In this document: piece after piece, positions 25,354-35,815 of the stretch | Layout: every line of letters begins with the position of its first letter | How positions within the stretch are numbered: the first letter of the stretch is position 1 | Assembly (NCBI RefSeq): GCF_010183535.1 | Contig: NC_071331.1 | Location: 11,470,001-11,534,000 of the forward strand | Source: Caenorhabditis remanei | Lineage: Eukaryota; Nematoda; Chromadorea; Rhabditida; Rhabditidae | DNA: 64,000 bases | Reading direction: 5' to 3' | The notes under the pieces: generated by a model | The model's input: only the letters and a program-made list of their open reading frames with translations | Database searches by the model: none | What the model was told of the DNA's origin: nothing | Made by a program: the position numbers and the translations under genes

Positions 25354-26079
25354 TCATTGCTGAAAATGCAAATCCGAAGTACAGTAACGATGTACTGTAG
25401 TATGGTAAGCTCTCGCGTAGTCCGTAAATCCCGTTCTAGGATATCTGCTGAACAGTCGGAATTCCTTTGTGTAGTACCAGATGGATGTTTCGATGGAGAG
25501 AAGGTAGAGATAAACGTGAATATAGACATTGGAAGCGGTCTGAAGTTTGGAATTGAAGTTTTTACAGTTTGGGACTATGGTAACGCGCTATAACATACAA
25601 ATAACTTTCAAACTTACACAATATGGAAACAAAAAATAACCAGTTAAAGCAAAAAACAGAGTGATAAATATCATAGATTTCCAATTGATTCTCAACGGTA
25701 ACTTTGGTAAAAGTATAGTTTGATACCAAACCATTCGAATAGCTGCATAAATTGAGAAGATCATTGACATGATTCGTGCGTAGTACAGGTTCTGAAATTT
25801 ATTGTTTTTTGGTCTCAGAAAAAGATCATTGTCACTCACCCATTCAGCCTGAACGTGCAAAATATTCATAATATTACAGATGAAACCACTCTGAACCATT
25901 CCGAAAAGAACAGTAATGGTTGCATGACTATTTTCTAGTATCGGGGAGTAAACACCAACAACCAAAGTATTGATTGTGTTTATTTCCCAAGGTAAAAATG
26001 GTTTCTTTTCAATGTGAAAAAACTGTGTCATTCCAATAATTGTTATGATTGGAACGGCAGTGATCACGGAGAACACCAT
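25354..26079 (-). CDS. PGAP2-like multi-pass membrane protein (Frag1/DRAM/Sfk1 family)
   Basis: Exons 26079-25840, 25791-25618 and 25539-25354 give 199 codons with clean GT/AG borders. About five hydrophobic segments are visible: near residues 1-20, 40-75, 85-100, 115-132 and 140-160. The second half, IFITLFFALTGYFLFPYC followed by a YIHVYLYLLSIE segment, has the spacing of PGAP2 proteins, in which a TM helix ending in YC is followed by another TM segment. PGAP2 remodels GPI-anchor lipids in the Golgi, and nematodes have many divergent relatives. The start is an ATG 2 nt past CCAAGCCAG, either a trans-splice site or the 3' splice site of an unseen upstream exon. Family call is from pattern, not alignment. 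Confidence 0.55.
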
Positions 26080-26952
26080 TCCTGGCTTGGAAAGAAATTA
26101 CAGAAAACAAGAACTAATCTGAAGCGTTAGGGGGATTGTGCTAACCTCGCTCAATCTCCAGAATTATTAATTTAAGACCCTTTCTCACGAAACATCCCAT
26201 AGGCTGACTGACCTTCTCCGCCCGTTTCCCATTCTTCTGTAAGTCTTTCCTAAATAAGTCTTGCCCCTTGACACTAATTCCCTGCTCACACTTGTGAGAT
26301 AATCTCAAAAAAGTTTATTTCATTATTCTTAAAGCTCCAGTGAGTTTGAAAAAAATAGATGTAAACCAGCTCGTTTTAAATCGGCAAAAATGCAACACAA
26401 TATAAATTTAAGTGAGATCAATCAGCTTCGATACGAAGCAAAGTTTTCAACCCTTATGTTCAGTGGCCTTCGTCTTCTGCATAATTTTTCTCATCTTATT
26501 CCAGAAGTTCATGTTAGGACACGTTTCGGTAAAGGTTTCTCGGTCTCAAGGCAAAAAGTATTTCCCTGTATTTAGAACAATTCATTCTGAGACCTCGGAT
26601 GTCTCCACCATTATAGAAGCGTCAGAGACACACAAGTGTTGCATGAAAGCTGTATAGTTGCTGCATCAGTGCTGCCGGTGAGCTGCATGCGCTCATTGCT
26701 TCTCGTTTCTAATCAGTATGGTTAATATGTGATAACAGAAATAACTAATAATGTTTATTTTGAGAATATTAAATTTAAAAAATAAAAGCAAAAACAAAAA
26801 AGCCTATTATCTGTACTCGTACGGTGTCAAGCTCATCGACTCTATAACTGAAGCCAAACTAATTTATCGCAATTGTTGCCCTATTTCAGTGCTAAAAGGA
26901 GAGATTTTGAAGCTTCATTATCTGTTATCTGTGATCTCGTCGTCAGATATGA
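26080..26952. other. Spacer between PGAP2-like gene and transthyretin-like cluster
   Basis: AT-rich; the short frames at 26390-26660 and 26751-27044 lack coding character. A TGATAA element lies near 26731. No RNA gene or exon recognised. Confidence 0.4.
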
Positions 26953-27111
26953 TTTCAATTGTCTATTCAATATCCTTCTCTTTTGTCATAATTACAAACT
27001 TCACAAATCGGAAACTTCTCCCTGAAAATGGTATTCTAACGTGACCTGCGCTTCTTCCGTAATTATTGTTGTCACGTTTTCTCACTTCTCTCCATTCCAC
27101 AAATTTCCAAA
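26953..27111 (+). promoter_or_regulatory. Duplicated proximal promoter, copy upstream of TTR-like gene 1
   Basis: About 160 bp that recurs at 28500-28660 before TTR-like gene 3. It shares ATAATTACAAACTTCACAAA, a TTCTCC.TGAAAATGGTATT block, AACGTGACCT, and TCACTTCTCTCCATTCCAC right up to the ATG. High conservation of non-coding sequence implies recent duplication or retained control elements. Confidence 0.7.
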
Positions 27112-27635
27112 ATGCGTGTATCAACTCTCTTCACTTTCCTACTTCTCCTCAACATCTTCTGCCTTGTCCACTCGACAAACTACTATTTCTCATTCTATGT
27201 CACCCTACACTGCAAAATTCCCAATCGACAATTCGGATACAATGCTCAGTTCTTCGATAAAGACGTGGCTTGGTTAGTCTTGAACTAGAGTTGAATTCTC
27301 ACTGATAGCTTTTTTTTGATTTTAGGTTTAATGGTGACGATGCAATTACTGATCCATATATAAATTATTCTCTTCCGGGAGATGCCTTCTTCAAATCAGA
27401 AGGGATGCTCACTGGAGATGAGTTTCTGTCAAAATTTTTCGACCTGAAAATGGTTCTCTTCCACAATTGTAACCTAGCGAACGAAGAAGTTCGAGTTGAT
27501 ATGAATCTTCTTCCACTATTCAAAATTCCCCAAACACTTCCGGATAACAAATATTATCAATTCGAGTTATCGGTGGATATCACAGAAATGAGTGGAGAGA
27601 TTACTAATACTGGAAAACTGGTTCAGAATAGATGA
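27112..27635 (+). CDS. Transthyretin-like secreted protein 1 of the tandem cluster
   Basis: Exons 27112-27272 and 27326-27635; 156 codons. A signal peptide (cleavage after about residue 21, ..LVHS) precedes a mature domain with LHCKIPNRQFGYNAQFFDKD, GDE, KMVLFHNC and RVDM motifs. These match the nematode transthyretin-like pattern: Cys in the first strand, a D-rich turn, and an H.C near the middle. TTR-like proteins are small secreted beta-sandwiches; TTR-52, for example, bridges phosphatidylserine and a receptor. The specific ligand here is unknown. AATAAAG directly follows the stop. Confidence 0.8.
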
Positions 27636-27861
27636 ACAAATAAAGTGTTTTAATAAGACGTTCTTTTCAGACAGTTATGAAGTTTCAGTAGAGCGAAGTT
27701 GCAAAAACAATATCGTACAGATAAGTAATGGCATAAAAATGTCCACGTTGGGGCAAGACTGAAACTAACTTTTCAGTTTTACATTTGAACTTTTCATAAC
27801 TCTCCTACTCTAGTTTCTTACGGTATTCTTCTCTGTTTTTCTTAAATATTTCATTCCCAAA

Positions 27862-28380
27862 ATGCGTGAATCAACGATTCTTACCATCCTTCTTATTCTC
27901 AATTCCCTTTGTGCAGTTCTCTCAACAAATTATCACTTCACATTTCATGTGAAATTACACTGTGGGATTCCCTATCGTAAGGTCGGATACAATGCTCAGT
28001 TTTTCGATAAAGACTATATGTGGTACGTAAGTTTTTTTTTCTGGATTTGAGTTATGAACTTTCCAATTTTTAGGTTCAACAGTGATGACCCAATTACTGA
28101 GCAGTATAAAACCGTTGCTCCGCCGGGTGATATTGCTTTCAAAGCAGAAGGAACGCTCACGGGAGACGAGTGGCTGACTGACTTTTTCGAAGTGAAAATG
28201 GTGTTATTCCACACTTGCACACCGAGTGGAAAAGCAATGGCAGTCGATTTGGTTTTATATCCATGGGCATACAATCACTATAATTTGGAGGATGACAAGT
28301 ATTATCGATACGAATTCACAAGAAATATCACAGAGCTTAGTGGAGACCTTGTTCAGCCCGCTAGATTGGATAAAACTTAA
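27862..28380 (+). CDS. Transthyretin-like secreted protein 2
   Basis: Exons 27862-28022 and 28074-28380; 155 codons. Same plan as gene 1: signal peptide, LHCGIPYRKVGYNAQFFDKD, the GDEWL block, KMVLFHTC, then a TRNITEL-type C-terminal strand. The single intron falls at the same codon (TG|G of Trp). Its upstream sequence is not related to that of genes 1 and 3, but the TTCCCAAAATGCG context matches gene 4. Confidence 0.8.
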
Positions 28381-28499
28381 TAAAGATATTTTTGAAGGTT
28401 TTTAGTTTTGTTAATGGTTGAAGTTTAATATGCTCGCTATCGCTGTAGAAACCATTGAGTTCCACGGAAAAGTTCAACGTCATCGGAGATTACTTCAAT

Positions 28500-28660
28500 T
28501 TTTCAATATTCAATACCCTTCTCTCTTGTTATAATTACAAACTTCACAAATCGGAAAGTTCTCCATGAAAATGGTATTGTAACGTGACCTACCCTTCTCC
28601 ATTCTCCGTAATTATCGTTATCACGTTTTCTCACTTCTCTCCATTCCACGAATTTCCAAA
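28500..28660 (+). promoter_or_regulatory. Duplicated proximal promoter, copy upstream of TTR-like gene 3
   Basis: Second copy of the block at 26953-27111, ending at the ATG of gene 3. It shows that gene 3 and gene 1 descend from one duplication that included control DNA, although gene 2 lies between them. Confidence 0.7.
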
Positions 28661-29183
28661 ATGGGTGGATCAACTCCCTTCACTCTCCTACTTCTTCTCA
28701 ACATCTTCTGCCTTGTCCACTCGACAAACTACTATTTCATTTTTGAAGGAAAATTCCACTGTGATATTCTCAATCGACAATTCCAATACAATGTTCAGTT
28801 CTTCGATGAAGACTATATGTGGTTAGTTATAATCTACCTAAATTTCAACTATACAATATTTCAGGTGGAACGATGACGATCCAATCACTGAGCCATATAA
28901 AGATATTTCTCCCCCGGGAGACTCTTATTTCCGATCAAAAGGAATGTTGGATGGAGATGAGTGGATGGTGGAAGCTTTCGATATTAAAATGGTTTTATAT
29001 CACACTTGCACTCAAACGGGACAAGAAAATAGAGTGGACATGAGGTTCAGGCCATCTGCCCAAAATTCCTACAATCTGGATGAGAACAAGTATTATCGAT
29101 ATGACTTTGCGACAAATATTACAGAATTGAGTGGAGAGAAAATTCAGATGGCTAGACTTTATAAAAGTGGACAAAATAAGTGA
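28661..29183 (+). CDS. Transthyretin-like secreted protein 3
   Basis: Exons 28661-28821 and 28865-29183; 159 codons. The signal peptide is nearly identical to that of gene 1 (LLLLNIFCLVHSTNYYF). The mature part has FHCDILNRQFQYNVQFFDED, then DGDEWMVEAFDIKMVLYHTC and RVDMRFRP. Only two exons, like genes 1 and 2. Slightly longer C-terminus (KSGQNK). Confidence 0.8.
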
Positions 29184-29689
29184 ACTGAAGTTTTTCTTCT
29201 TTCTAAAGTAAAGATATTATGTTATTCGCTTTTTTTAATTTGGGATTTTGATGCTCCTTGTGACAATTTGGAAATGAAAAGACTCCTGGAGTCCCAGTTA
29301 TAAAGACATCTCACAAGTCATGACAAAAATTGAACTTGAACTATCCGTAACCTGCCCGACTCCATTTCTTCCTACTCCGTGAACATGTTCTCCTCCTGTC
29401 TCCTCAGCGAGCGGTCGTATTCCTTCCCCCTCTCATATTGATTTTTTTCCTCCCCTCGTTAACCCTGTAAATCTATACTCTATCTCTCCACTATATTCTA
29501 TCAAATATCAGATATTCAATTCTCTATCAAATATCGAACTTATTTGCATACTAACGTTGGAGGTAAGCACATATGAGGAGGAAATTCAGGGTCAAAATCG
29601 CGAACGTTGCCAAAAACATACAATTCGCGATTCACCCAATATCGATCGAAAAAGGGCTAAATCTGCTTCCAACTCTATATATATGTAAC
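29184..29689. other. Spacer downstream of TTR-like gene 3
   Basis: No gene seen. It includes a CT-rich tract near 29390-29480 and leads into the LINE remnant. Confidence 0.4.
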
Positions 29690-30696
29690 TGGCGGATTTA
29701 GTCTACTGGAAACAACGGGTAACTCTAAATTGATGGATTTCTCTAGAATTTTTAACAATGAATCTACAAATCTTGGAACTCAGAAGGACGCTATCGAAGT
29801 GATTAAGGGTATGGCGAGTGCGCTAACCCTTATTCACAACCAAAATCGAACTCTTATATCTCAGAACAAAACATTGAGCGAAAAAGTGGTGTCGTTGGAA
29901 TTACTGGTGGGAAGTATTGTCGAGAAAATGTCGGCTCCATCCACTTTGAGCAAGATGAATGATGCTCTGCCTATGGTGCAACCCAACAATCCAAAATCAT
30001 ACTCTAATGCTGCCTCGAAAAACCTTCCGAAAAAAATGACTTCAAAATCTGGTCCTACCAAATCGCGAGAAGCAAAACTGTCGGATAACTCCCAAAACAG
30101 GACCTCAAATCTTAAAGATCCAAACTAAGACTCCAGCCGATGCATCAAAAATTCGAACTCCGCCGACTAATTAATGATCTTGTATATCTGTACAAAATAC
30201 TTGTATCTAATGATTTTTACTCCCCTAATCATGTTTATACCTCTTTTACTCACTTTCAGTCCTTAAGACGTCATCCCTATCATATAAAATCCATCTTATC
30301 TAACAAAACCAAATTCGGTTCCCAGTATTTGCCCAACCGGTTTTTGTCCTGTTGGAATTCACTCCCCGTGCATGTTTTTCCTGTCAAATTTTCCTCCCTG
30401 TGGTTTAAAAATAATGTCAAACGGTTAAACCTGTCTAAGTATCTCACTCTCAACATTTCTACTTACTAGTCTCCCCCTCTCTCTCTTTTGACCTATTCAT
30501 GAGGTAGCAAAAAAAGGCCAAAAACTATTTTTCTTTTTACTAAATCCAAAGAGAAAAATAGTTTCCTTCCTAATTTTGCGTCCTCCAGAATCAGCCCATC
30601 AAATTGTTTCTATATCTTTTTGTAATTCACTTCGGTTGTATCAGTGGCTCTTTGCCCTTCATCTCGAATCAAAAAAATAAAAATAAAAATAAACAC
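29690..30696 (+). mobile_element. Internally deleted non-LTR retrotransposon (CR1-like LINE)
   Basis: The 5' part encodes an ORF1-like protein (29733-30128, about 131 aa) with a heptad-rich segment (LIHNQNRTLISQNKTLSEKV), typical of LINE ORF1 coiled coils. It is followed within 12 nt by the extreme C-terminus of a reverse transcriptase ORF (30140-30469): ELRRLINDLVYLYKIL, then a CWNSLPVHV motif, as at the end of CR1-type ORF2. Endonuclease and the RT core are missing, so the element is a deletion derivative that needs help from a full copy. The 3' end is an A-rich AAAATAAAAATAAAAATAA tail ending near 30695. The 5' boundary is uncertain. Confidence 0.75.
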
Positions 30697-30732
30697 TATA
30701 TTCTCAATTTCACAAATTCCTCCATTCCCAAA

Positions 30733-31301
30733 ATGCGTGGATCAACTGCCTTCACCCTCCTTCTCGTTCTCCATGTCTTCCGTGCAGTCCTCTCAACAAA
30801 ATATCTCTTCAAGTTTGATGTCACACTGAACTGCTCAATTCCCAATCGACCATTCGGATACAATGTTCAGTTTTACGACAAAGATGAGATGTTGTTAGTT
30901 TTGAGCATAATTCCAATTCTCAATTTTTCCTTCATTCTTATAGTTGGAATAAGGACGATCCTATTACTGAGCTATATAAAGGCGTTTCTCCACCGGGAAA
31001 TGCTTTTTTCAAGACGGAAGGAACTCTCACTGGAGATGAGTGGCTTTCGAAAGTCAGTTGTTTTCTAATCTCTGATTCTTTATCCCATAAAAAAACTTTT
31101 CAGTATTTCGACGTGAAAATGGTTCTCTTCCACACTTGCAACTCCCTGGGTGAATCAACTCGTGTCGACATGAGAATAGATCCATTGGCCGCCATTTCCG
31201 AGTATTCGGAAGATGAGTGTTATCAGTTCGGACTTGTCGCGGATATCACAGAAATGAGAGGAGATGTTTGGAATGTGGCTAAATCGGTTAAGAATTGCTG
31301 A
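30733..31301 (+). CDS. Transthyretin-like secreted protein 4 (three exons)
   Basis: Exons 30733-30893, 30944-31052 and 31104-31301; 155 codons. Signal peptide then LNCSIPNRPFGYNVQFYDKD, TGDEWLSK, KMVLFHTC, RVDMRIDP. It shares the first intron position with genes 1-3 but has a second intron inside the GDEWLSK|YFDVKM block, as does gene 5. The LINE tail ends about 37 bp before the ATG, so its old promoter has been displaced. Confidence 0.8.
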
Positions 31302-31532
31302 CATGTTTAATAAAATGGATCCAGGTGGAACTATTGCTAGTTTTAAGGTTGCGAAACGCCATGGCTGCGAAATGTCGCAGTGGCGAAATGTCGCGAAGCC
31401 AATAGAGACAACTCCTCCAAATTTGCAAAAGTGACATCACATTAAAGATATGTAACCTGCTCTACTTAATCTTTCTGCCTCCGTGAATCGTTTTTTTTGT
31501 CATTTTCACACTAAATTTCTTCATTTCCGAAA

Positions 31533-32091
31533 ATGAGCAAATCAACTATCTTCATACTCTTTCTTATTCTCAATTCCTTCTGTGCAGTCCTCTCAACTAA
31601 TTACCACTTCACATTTCATGTGAAACTTCGCTGTAGAATCACCCATGAGAAATTCGGATTCAAAGCTCAATTCTTTGATAAAGATGTGATGTGGTTCGTT
31701 TTCATCCTGATTCTCAAATTTCAGAATTTTATTTTTCAGGTGGAACGGTGACGATCCGATCACAGAGGAATATATAGATATTTCTCCCCCGGGAGATGTC
31801 ACTTTCAAATCAGAAGGAATGCTCACTGGAGATGAGTGGATGTCGGAAGTAAGGTGCTTCTATCTGAACTTTTATGTCAAAAGATAATTCCAGTATTTCG
31901 CGGTGAAAATGGTTCTATACCACACTTGTAACTCGATGGACAAAGAAGTTCGAGTTGATATGGATATATTCCCACTTGCATTCATCTCCTATAATTTGGA
32001 GGATAACAAATATTATGATTACAAATTTACAGCGAATATCACAGAGTTGAGTGGAGATACCTGGCAGCATGCAAGTTTACTCCAGAATTAA
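31533..32091 (+). CDS. Transthyretin-like secreted protein 5 (three exons)
   Basis: Exons 31533-31693, 31740-31848 and 31894-32091; 155 codons. The signal peptide resembles gene 2 (LILNSFCAVLSTNYHF), but the exon plan matches gene 4. The first donor, GTTCGT, is weak. Mature motifs: RCRITHEKFGFKAQFFDKD, TGDEWMSE, KMVLYHTC, RVDMDIFP. Last member of the cluster. Confidence 0.8.
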
Positions 32092-32224
32092 TAAAAACTT
32101 TGAATGAAGTTTTTTTGTTAAATTTACTAATCGGGGTTTTTGAAAAATAATTATAGTTTTGCTCTTATATAAAATTAGCAAATGTGTAATTCATATTCCT
32201 AATATTTGTTCTCTATGTTTCTCC

Positions 32225-32580
32225 CCTCATCTAGTGCACAATCAGCACACAGATCAATACTTCCGATTGGAAGAACTAAAGTTTCCAGAAACTCTCCAGT
32301 ACTTTCAGTTGACAATTCAATGTCTACATTCTTTTGATTTTATCAAAAGTTCATGTTGAATTGCACAATCCGTACAAACTCGTCGTTTCTTAATCTTCTT
32401 ACATTGAGAGCACGCTCCTTTGTTCGTTGTCTGCAGAATTTATTTTCAAAAGATTCGAATTTTCTGAACGGAAAATTCGCACTTTTTGATCGCTGGAAAC
32501 GCCACACAAATCAGATAGTGATATCGATTCAAAAAGTTGTTTAATCATCTAGTGAGCAGACCAACTGATATTCTTCACAG
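32225..32580 (-). pseudogene. Broken copy of the RING/zinc-finger family encoded to the right
   Basis: On the minus strand, 32580-32490 encodes a match to the exon-2 end of the neighbours (..MIKQLFESISLSDLCG, compare MVKTLLESISLTSVCN), with an in-frame stop. From about 32430 it matches the start of exon 3 (CSQCKK...CTDCAIQHELL, compare CSECKG...CADCAIQHNLL). A frameshift near 32325 is needed to continue into LETLVLPIGSIDLCADCALD, which matches LETKMLLVRSFALCANCVLD. The RING exon and the long C-terminus are absent. Loss of the 5' part coincides with the foldback element that starts at about 32684. Confidence 0.75.
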
Positions 32581-32683
32581 TGACGTAAGTTGGAAAACGC
32601 ACCTACCAAAATTAGGAGTGAGGAAGAACATCCGAGTTTACTTACACACTATCACCACTTCTTGCAATCAAAATCATTCATTG

Positions 32684-34075
32684 ACAAGGGAATTGACTTT
32701 CCGTACCCGTTCAGAATTTTCTATAAACTTCCACACTGATAGTTTAGAGTCTGCTCTGAACAATGATGATAGTCAAAAAGTGCAAAACTTCCGAAAAAGT
32801 GGATTTTTTGCTCCGAAAGTTTGCTCATTTTTCATCATAGAAAACGCGAGTGCCACTTTGGGAGGACTATCGAGTTTGTGAAGGCAACTAGCTGCCCTCT
32901 CGGTCAGCAGTTGGATGGCCACGTGGCAGAGTGGGGGACTGGTAGGAGGAAGGTCTAGGGATCGACCCCTTCCCCTTCTTCTTTTTTTTTTGCTTTTTGA
33001 AAACCGACTGTGGAAAGTTAATTACAGCTTTTTCGACCTACTCTATGAAGTTTTTATTCCGTTTTGAACTATTTTCTACATTATCTGAACATTTGGAACA
33101 AAAATTTTTTTGAGAAAATTTTGTGTTCTCTTGATCATTCGTTCATCTCCTCATGGGATACCCGCTCATTTTTGTAAGCTTGTCAACCAAGTTTTCTCAT
33201 CTACTCTCGAACCAGATATTTATTTAGAATGAATAAGGCCCTGTACAGCAAGAATCCGGCATACTTACTTAAAAACCATGATTCATTAAAGAATTGGCAA
33301 AGAGGAGTGTCCACCATGAACGAATGATCAAGAGAACACAAAATTTTCTCAGAAAAAAATTTAGTTCCAAATGTTCAGATAATGTAGAAAATAGTTCAAA
33401 ACGGAATAAAAACTTCATAGAGTAGGTCGAAAAAGCTGTAATTAACATTCCACAGTCGGTTTTCAAAAAGCAAAAAAAAAAGAAGAAGGGGAAGGGGTCG
33501 ATCCCTAGACCTTCCTCCTACCAGTCCCCCACTCTGCCACGTGGCCATCCAACTGCACAGGTAAAGCGCGATGGATCCATTGTGGGTCCATATGCGTCCA
33601 TATCGAATATGGATCCACATAGGATCCCTAATGCGTCCACATTTAAAACGCGGATCGCGCGCGGATGGAATATGGATGGGGAGGATGGCGGTCGCCCTCG
33701 AGTTTCCGTGGATGGATCCATATGGATCCATAATGGATCCATCTGACACGCGTGGATCCATATGGATCCATAATGGATCCATCTGACATACCCACAGCAT
33801 CCGCGCGATCCGCGTTTCATCCATAATGGATCCATCGCGCTTTACCTGTGTGCTGACCGAGAGGGCAGCTAGTTGCCTTCACAAACCCGATAGTCCTCCC
33901 AAAGTGGCACTCGCGTTTTCTATGATGAAAAATGAGCAAACTTTCGGAGAAAAAAATCCACTTTTTCGGAAGTTTTGCACTTTTTGACTATCATCATTGT
34001 TCAGAGCAGACTCGAAACTATCAGTGTGGAAGTTTATAGAAAATTCTGAACGGGTATGGAAAGTCAATTCCCTTG
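32684..34075. mobile_element. Large foldback element with about 460-bp inverted arms
   Basis: The left ar​m, 32684-33146, is repeated as reverse complement in 33316-33555 plus 33851-34075. The outermost part begins ACAAGGGAATTGACTTTCC and the innermost ends TTGATCATTCGTTCAT. A 169-bp unpaired centre lies between. The right ar​m is split by a second element (33556-33850). No transposase frame is visible, so it is non-autonomous; as RNA it would form a very long hairpin. Confidence 0.85.
33556..33850. mobile_element. 295-bp inverted-repeat element nested in the foldback
   Basis: Terminal inverted repeats of at least 26 bp start CACAGGTAAAGCGCGATGG and end with the reverse complement. Comparison with the uninterrupted left ar​m gives the empty site CCAACTGCTGACCG, so insertion duplicated TG (33554-33555 and 33851-33852). 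The interior is made of GGATCCAT units, including two tandem copies of a roughly 36-bp repeat near 33714-33790. Confidence 0.85.
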
Positions 34076-34288
34076 TGAGAGAAAGAGTGCAGGCTTAATG
34101 TTTTTTTTTTTTCGTTTGCTAATCCGATCACAAACTTTTCTGTACACAAGAAGGACATAAGTACCCGCTTTTCGAGATTATTCCTAAACTTCGACAGACA
34201 GAAAAAAGGAAACCACTGATAACTTAATTCGCAGGTTTGTTCCAATCAAAAAATATTGTTCAAAAATAAGAAAATCAAACAAAAATGG

Positions 34289-35498
34289 TTATATTTCATC
34301 AAGCTTCGGTTTTTCCAACTGTTGCTCCTTGTCTCTTTCAGACTGTCCAAATCGAGAGCCAAACATCGGCAGTGTTTTGAATATTAATCTCATACCTTCC
34401 ACAGAATCGTCAGAACCAAAGCTAGGTTGACCGAATTTCAAGGATGGTCCATGTTTTAAAACACCGTCCATTGGTATGAGACTACTTCCCTCGAAATGGC
34501 CCTTTAAGATTATGAAATCGTAAAAACCTTTGATACATTCCAGTTGTTCAATCGTTTTCTTCCATTCCAATTTCTCTTCAGTGCTGCTTTCGATCTCCAT
34601 ATAATTAGATGCTTCTTTTAGGGAATCTTCGACTCGAATTCTAAAATGCCAGACTGATCCATAAACTTGATCCATATATTCAGTTGGTTTTAAAAGTTCG
34701 CTATCCGCGGAAGAGTCGTTTTCCAAATGTTCAATAAGTTTTTCTATTATTAAAAAGCATTCGCAATGAAAGTTGTAGAGTTGCAAATCTAATTTCATAT
34801 ATTTGTGTTGATCGCACTCTTTCCAGATGTTATGAAACAAGAATACAAGAGCAGCGTGAGAATCAAGAACTTCTGTAGCATCGTTCATATATTGAACGTC
34901 ACCCAAAGGTACCATTTGATGTCCATCATGCTTCCGTCCATCCATTACGCAATCAGCACATAAAGCGTTACTTCTGATTCGAAGAATCTTAGCTTCCAGT
35001 AGTTCTTCTTCTGAAGAATCTTTTGACAATTTGAGACCTCCATTATCGGATTTCTCTAGAAGATTGTGTTGAATGGCACAATCTGCACATATTCGTAATT
35101 TGTTGCTATGACCTTTGCATTCAGAACATAATCCATGGCCAACAGTCTGAAGGAGGTAAACTATTTCAGAGATTTAATTAATAAAGCTCACCGTGTGGTC
35201 TGTATTCATATTGCATACACTTGTCAGTGATATGGACTCCAACAGTGTTTTGACCATATCTGGTGCGTGCCAATTAAAACGTTTCTCATCGAATGCATGT
35301 TCTGCTTTGCAAATTGAGCACGATCCAGACTGTTTTTCATCAAAACATTTTTCACAAATTGAATGGCCACATGATCCAATACACGTCTTACGGTTTTCAT
35401 CTACACAAAAATTTATAAATTTGAGACAAGAACAAGTGTTCTCACTTACTATACATCCCCTCGCATTTTAAGCAAAGAACGGAACTTAGCATAGACAT
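34289..35498 (-). CDS. RING-finger protein of a nematode-expanded family, copy 1
   Basis: Exons 35498-35450, 35400-35192 and 35146-34289; 371 codons. The N-terminus carries a C3HC4 RING: CLKC at residues 9-12, then CIGSCGHSICEKCF, then CSIC. Downstream come two short Cys/His clusters (CSECKG...CADCAI and CADCVMDGRKHDGH) that look like atypical B-box or zinc-ribbon units, then a helical C-terminus. A RING suggests E3 ubiquitin ligase activity; the substrate is unknown. Exon 1 length (49 nt) and intron phases equal those of the paralogue at 36430. Genes of this kind are often lineage-expanded in C. elegans. Confidence 0.8.
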
Positions 35499-35815
35499 CT
35501 TCGAGAAGAATTCAAATGAATGAAAATATTGGAGAGAAATCAGTGAAGAGAATGTTGAGGTCAGAATGAATTGTTTATCAATAAAATGGACAGTTATAAA
35601 TAACAGTGAGCAAGACAGTCAAAGAGCCGTGCTGTATACAATCGTTTCAACATAAAATGTCCTGGCGCACGCGGTCTAATCATTAAAGGAATGTTACAAA
35701 ATGTGATACTTTAAACCGATAATACACCAGGATTAGTTTCCGCGTTTTTCAATGTTTTTTTCAGTTTTTTTGCATTTGGAACCCATGACCAAACATTTAA
35801 GCAGATGAACTCTTT
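35499..35815. other. Spacer upstream of RING gene 1
   Basis: No gene; AT-rich proximal promoter on the minus strand, running into a near-perfect palindrome. Confidence 0.4.

Noticed and set aside
33396..33835. Frames with repeated MDPLW/IWIH-type peptides
   Set aside because: These are translations of the GGATCCAT repeats in a mobile element, not a repeat protein gene.
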